Assembly (NCBI GenBank): GCA_943369755.1
Contig: CALROG020000016.1
Location: forward strand, 14,116 to 78,115
DNA length: 64,000 nt
Direction: 5' to 3'
Origin: CALROG01 sp943369755
GTDB lineage: Bacteria > Pseudomonadota > Gammaproteobacteria > Burkholderiales > Burkholderiaceae_C
Part shown: positions 60,410 through 64,000 of the stretch, piece by piece
Layout: each line of letters opens with the position of its first letter
How positions within the stretch are numbered: position 1 is the stretch's first letter
Made by a program: the position numbers and the translations under genes
The notes under the pieces: generated by a model
What the model saw: only the letters and a program-made list of their open reading frames with translations
What the model was told of the DNA's origin: nothing
The model's database searches: none

Positions 60410-63334
60410 TTATTGGCAGGCCTCGCAGGTTGGGTCATCGATCCCGCAGAACTTGATGTCGGTCGCAGGCGTTGCGCTCATCTGGGCCTGCGCTGCGGCA
60501 GCTGCGGCGTCAAGTGCACTCATGCCGCCTGGTGCCGCGCCACCAGACGACACCGCGTTGAGGCGGCCCGAGGTGACGGTGGATTTCTCGGTGTGGGTGG
60601 CGCTGATGGTGCGCAGGTAGTAGGTGGTCTTGAGGCCGCGCAGCCAGGCCAGCATGTAGGTGTCGTCGAGCTTTTTCCCCGACACACCGGCCATGTAGAT
60701 GTTCAGGCTCTGGGCCTGGTCAATCCACTTCTGGCGGCGCGCCGCAGCTTCCACCAGCCAGGTGGTCTCGACTTCAAAGGCTGTGGCGTAGAGCGACTTT
60801 ATTTCCTGTGGCACGCGGTCAATCGGGCGCAGCGAGCCGTCGAAGTGTTTCAGGTCCATCACCATCACGTCGTCCCACAAGCCCAGGCGCTTGAGGTCGC
60901 GCACCAGGTAGTGATTGATCACGGTGAATTCGCCCGACAGATTGGACTTGACCGAAAGGTTGCCAAAGCACGGCTCGATCGAGGCGTCGACACCGATGAT
61001 GTTGGAGATGGTGGCCGTGGGGGCGATGGCGACACAGTTGGAGTTGCGCATGCCGTCGGCTGCGATCTTCTTGCGCAGGGCGTCCCAGTCCAGGGTGGCT
61101 GAGCGGTCCACTTCAACAAAGCCGCCGCGGGCCTGGGCCAACAGGTCCAGTGTGTCCAGCGGCAGCACGCCCTTGTCCCACAAAGAGCCCTTGTAGCTTG
61201 AGTACTTGCCGCGCTCGCGGGCCAGCTCGGTCGACGCCCAGTAGGCGTGGTAGCAGACGGCCTCCATGGACTGGTCGGCAAACTCCACGGCCTGCTGCGA
61301 AGCGTAGGGAATGCGCAGTTCGTACAGTGCATCCTGAAAGCCCATCACGCCCAGCCCGACGGGGCGGTGGCGCAGGTTGGAGTCGCGCGCCTTCTTGACA
61401 GCGTAGTAATTGATGTCGATCACGTTGTCCAGCATGCGCATTGCGGTAGTGATGGTGCGCTTGAGTTTGTCGTGGTCGATGACCTTGGCACCGGCGGACC
61501 CGTCTTTCAGGTGCTGCAGCAAATTGACCGAGCCGAGGTTGCACACGGCGGTCTCGGTGTCGCTGGTGTTGAGCGTGATTTCGGTGCACAGGTTGGACGA
61601 GTGCACTACGCCGGCGTGCTGTTGCGGGCTGCGCACGTTGCAGGCGTCCTTGAAGGTGATCCAGGGGTGGCCCGTCTCGAACAGCATGGTCAGCATCTTG
61701 CGCCACATGTCGGCGGCCTGCACCGTCTTGGCGGGCTTGATCTCGCCGCGCCTGGCCTTTTCTTCGTAGGCGACATATGCCTTTTCGAAGGCTGCGCCGA
61801 ACAGGTCGTGCAGGTCGGGAACGTTGGAGGGCGAGAACAATGTCCACTCGCCTTTTTCCATCACCCGGCGCATGAACAAATCGGGAATCCAGTTGGCCGT
61901 GTTCATGTCGTGGGTGCGGCGTCGGTCGTCGCCGGTGTTTTTGCGCAGTTCCAGGAACTCTTCAATATCCAGGTGCCAGCTTTCCAGGTAGGTGCAGACC
62001 GCACCTTTGCGTTTGCCGCCCTGGTTCACGGCAACAGCCGTGTCGTTGACTACCTTGAGAAAAGGCACCACACCCTGAGATTCGCCGTTGGTACCCTTGA
62101 TGTGGGAGCCCAGTGCGCGCACCCGGGTCCAGTCGTTGCCCAGGCCACCGGCAAACTTGGACAGCAGCGCGTTTTCCTTGATGGATTCGTAGATGCCGTC
62201 CAGGTCGTCGGGGACAGTGGTCAGGTAGCAGCTGGACAATTGCGAGCGCAACGTGCCGGCGTTGAACAGTGTGGGGGTGCTGGACATGAAGTCAAACGAC
62301 GACAGCACTTCATAGAACTCGATGGCGCGGGCTTCGCGGTCAACTTCGTTGAGCGACAGGCCCATGGCGACACGCATGAAGAAAGCCTGCGGCAGCTCAA
62401 TGCGTGTTTTGCGCAGATGCAGGAAGTAGCGGTCATAAAGGGTTTGCAGGCCCAGGTAGTCGAACTTCAGGTCGCGCTCGGCCTTGAGCGCGCCGCCCAG
62501 TTTCTTCAGGTCGAACTGAAGCAGCTTTTCGTCCAGCAGCTCGTTGTCCACCCCTTTTTTGATGAAGCCGGGAAAGTAGTCGGCATAGCTCGCGGCCATG
62601 TCGGCTGGCGCGATGTCATGCGCCAGCACTTCCTTGAAGATGGTGTGCAGCAGCAGGCGCGCGGTGGCATAGGTGTAGTCGGGGTCTTTTTCGATCAGCG
62701 TGCGAGCGGCCAGGATGGACGCCTTATAGACCTCGTCCATCGGTACGCCGTCGTACAGATTGCGCATGGTCTCTGCCACGATCGGGTCGGGCTTGACGTC
62801 GGCTCCCAGGCCGGCGCAGGCCGATTCAATCAGGCCTTTGAGCTGGTTCAGGTCAAGTGCGACGCGTTGGCCGCCGTCGAGTACGTGCAAGGTCTGGGCC
62901 TTCGGCGCTTCTTGCACGCTCTGCCGGGCGCGCTCCTGGGTGCGGCGCTCGCGGTACAACACATAGGCGCGGGCAATTTCGTGGTGGCCACCGCGCATCA
63001 GGCCCAGCTCGACCTGGTCTTGCACGTCTTCAATATGGAAGGTGCCGCCGCCAGGGCGCGAACGCACCATGGCGCGAATCACAGCCTGGGTCAGGCTGTC
63101 GACTGTTTCGCGCACGCTGGCCGAGGCCGCGCCCTGGGTGCCGTGCACCGCCAGGAAGGCCTTCATCATGGCGATGGCGATCTTGTTCGGCTCGAACGGC
63201 ACCACCGCGCCATTGCGGCGAATGATCTGGTAGTTGGCGAGCGGATTGGCGGCTTGGCTGGTTGACAGGTCGGCGCCGCGGACGGCTGGACTGGGCGTGT
63301 GAGTGGTTACCGGACTGTTCAAGGCAATTTGCAT
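60410..63334 (-). CDS. nrdA: Class Ia ribonucleotide reductase alpha subunit
   Basis: 974 aa from ATG 63334 (GAGGAAAC just upstream); the open frame reaches further up but without a site. An ATP-cone at about residues 35-130 (YQIIRRNGAVVPFEPNKIAIAM). Catalytic core: SNLCTEITLNTSDTETAVCNLGSVNL with the active cysteine and glutamate, LNAVSSGGAAPGG-like C-terminal linker and the mobile CEACQ cysteines. Reduces NDPs to dNDPs with NrdB. Confidence 0.96.
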   Translation of the reverse strand: MQIALNSPVTTHTPSPAVRGADLSTSQAANPLANYQIIRRNGAVVPFEPNKIAIAMMKAFLAVHGTQGAASASVRETVDSLTQAVIRAMVRSRPGGGTFHIEDVQDQVELGLMRGGHHEIARAYVLYRERRTQERARQSVQEAPKAQTLHVLDGGQRVALDLNQLKGLIESACAGLGADVKPDPIVAETMRNLYDGVPMDEVYKASILAARTLIEKDPDYTYATARLLLHTIFKEVLAHDIAPADMAASYADYFPGFIKKGVDNELLDEKLLQFDLKKLGGALKAERDLKFDYLGLQTLYDRYFLHLRKTRIELPQAFFMRVAMGLSLNEVDREARAIEFYEVLSSFDFMSSTPTLFNAGTLRSQLSSCYLTTVPDDLDGIYESIKENALLSKFAGGLGNDWTRVRALGSHIKGTNGESQGVVPFLKVVNDTAVAVNQGGKRKGAVCTYLESWHLDIEEFLELRKNTGDDRRRTHDMNTANWIPDLFMRRVMEKGEWTLFSPSNVPDLHDLFGAAFEKAYVAYEEKARRGEIKPAKTVQAADMWRKMLTMLFETGHPWITFKDACNVRSPQQHAGVVHSSNLCTEITLNTSDTETAVCNLGSVNLLQHLKDGSAGAKVIDHDKLKRTITTAMRMLDNVIDINYYAVKKARDSNLRHRPVGLGVMGFQDALYELRIPYASQQAVEFADQSMEAVCYHAYWASTELARERGKYSSYKGSLWDKGVLPLDTLDLLAQARGGFVEVDRSATLDWDALRKKIAADGMRNSNCVAIAPTATISNIIGVDASIEPCFGNLSVKSNLSGEFTVINHYLVRDLKRLGLWDDVMVMDLKHFDGSLRPIDRVPQEIKSLYATAFEVETTWLVEAAARRQKWIDQAQSLNIYMAGVSGKKLDDTYMLAWLRGLKTTYYLRTISATHTEKSTVTSGRLNAVSSGGAAPGGMSALDAAAAAAQAQMSATPATDIKFCGIDDPTCEACQ

Positions 63335-63429
63335 TGTTTCCTCTTCTTTCGCATTTCTTGTTGGGGGCCGCAGCAACGGGTTGCTGGTGCCGCAAGCTTG
63401 TTTGGGCCGTCTATGCAGCACACCGGGGG

Positions 63430-63477
63430 ACACTATATCTAGGGTCTGAGGTGATTACAAGCCACTACGGGTAGTGT
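63430..63477 (-). promoter_or_regulatory. Two NrdR boxes on the nrdA promoter
   Basis: Box 1 ACACTATATCTAGGGT (63430-63445) and box 2 CCACTACGGGTAGTGT (63462-63477) match the NrdR consensus ACACTATATATAGTGT imperfectly, starting 32 bp (three helix turns) apart. On the minus strand -35 TTGTAA (63455-63460), 17 bp, -10 TATAGT (63432-63437) falls inside box 1, the normal NrdR arrangement. Leader about 90 nt. Confidence 0.8.
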
Positions 63478-63556
63478 ATCGCGACCGATACAGATGTTTA
63501 CGATTTAGCCCCGCAAAACTGCATCGCGGTGGGGCCTTTTGCCCTCGCCGACCGAC

Positions 63557-64000
63557 TCAAGCCCGGTCAGTGGCAAGCGTGCATTCGGGAAAATACCCAG
63601 ACGGCCAGGCCAGCGCGTGACGCAGGCGCAGCCATTCGAAACCCGGGCCCGGGTCTTGTTTGCGTCCGGGTGCCACATGTTCATGGCCGGCCACATGGGC
63701 GATCGGGTAGTGCTGGGCGATTGCGGCGCAAAGGCTGGTCAGCGTCTCGTACTGCGGGTCTTCGAAGGTCTGCCCCTCCAACCCTTCCAGTTCGATGCCG
63801 ATTGAGTCGTCGTTGCAGTTGTTGCGCCCGCGGTAGTGCGAGGTGCCCGCATGCCAGGCACGCGCGTCGCAGCTCGCAAACTGCCACAGTTCCCCACCCC
63901 GGCGGATGTAGAAGTGCGACGACACCTGCACGCCCTCAATCTGCTTGAAGTATGGGTGGGCTTCCCAGTTCAGGGTGTTGGTGAAGAGCTGCTGAACCTG
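63557..64000 (-). CDS. ampD: 1,6-anhydro-N-acetylmuramyl-L-alanine amidase AmpD, 5' part missing
   Basis: 148 codons are seen; the frame continues beyond the right edge. LFTNTLNWEAHPYFKQIEGV, VSSHFYIRRGGELWQF, NNCNDDSIGIELEG and HVAGHEHVAPGRKQDPGPGFEW carry the zinc ligands and fold of AmpD. Cleaves recycled anhydro-muropeptides in the cytoplasm and affects AmpC beta-lactamase induction. Confidence 0.93.
   Translation of the reverse strand, partial: QVQQLFTNTLNWEAHPYFKQIEGVQVSSHFYIRRGGELWQFASCDARAWHAGTSHYRGRNNCNDDSIGIELEGLEGQTFEDPQYETLTSLCAAIAQHYPIAHVAGHEHVAPGRKQDPGPGFEWLRLRHALAWPSGYFPECTLATDRA

Noticed and set aside
61247..63265. 672-codon plus-strand open frame opposite nrdA
   Set aside because: nrdA is unmistakable on the other strand; this frame has no motif and no start signal.

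Overview
The window is GC-rich chromosomal DNA from a betaproteobacterium of the Burkholderiales, most likely family Comamonadaceae (Rhodoferax/Polaromonas/Acidovorax-like). The evidence is the gene set: Bug/TctC-type binding proteins, a Liv-type ABC transporter with acyl-CoA ligases, DUF1840, a PAKK-repeat histone H1-like protein, and betaproteobacterial NodIJ-like exporter genes. A dispersed repeat of about 50 bp, starting GTAGCCCGCATG and ending ATAGCAA, recurs between genes. There is no prophage, insertion sequence, CRISPR array, tRNA or rRNA; most of the window is core genome with a few accessory modules.

Region 1 (1-14.4 kb) is a predicted aromatic-acid catabolic island, nearly all on the minus strand. 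From a Crp/Fnr-type regulator (plus strand, 13614) the divergent operon runs: large acyl-CoA synthetase, livG, livH, livM, substrate-binding protein, livF, PaaK-like CoA ligase. Then come two Bug-type binding proteins flanking a 127-aa orphan, and at the left edge a bifunctional FAD monooxygenase/old-yellow-enzyme protein of the 2-aminobenzoyl-CoA/salicylyl-CoA type. The likely logic is uptake, CoA activation, then dearomatising oxidation.

Region 2 (14.4-24.9 kb) holds an RluF-type pseudouridine synthase, an iron-type ABC binding protein, a five-gene Csu-like archaic chaperone-usher pilus operon (minus strand), and an OmpR/QseB-type two-component system flanked by two small envelope proteins.

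Region 3 (24.9-36.1 kb) has htpG behind a sigma-32-like promoter and a CAP-domain lipoprotein overlapping a Gly/Val-repeat lipoprotein. A phospho-signalling run follows (metallophosphoesterase, Ser/Thr kinase with a UspA domain, SrkA kinase), then a DUF2855 protein, the ohrR-ohr peroxide pair with a clear palindromic operator, and a FimV-like membrane protein.

Region 4 (36.2-49.8 kb) has a GMC oxidoreductase, a hemerythrin-like protein convergent with a PNPOx-GAF-winged-helix fusion and a small PNPOx protein, nodIJ-like ABC-2 exporter genes, psd, purT, amn, a small protein with a sequestered ribosome-binding site, gor, and a LysR regulator divergent from another PNPOx-type protein.

Region 5 (49.8-64 kb) has an MlaE-MCE-lipoprotein operon without an ATPase, an FKBP isomerase, an acyltransferase, a small lipoprotein, dbpA, an MgtC/DUF4010 membrane protein, a TauE/SafE permease, the histone H1-like protein, nrdB and nrdA (with two NrdR boxes over its promoter), and the 3' part of ampD.

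All coordinates and motifs were read by eye; family names rest on recognised sequence patterns, not on searches.
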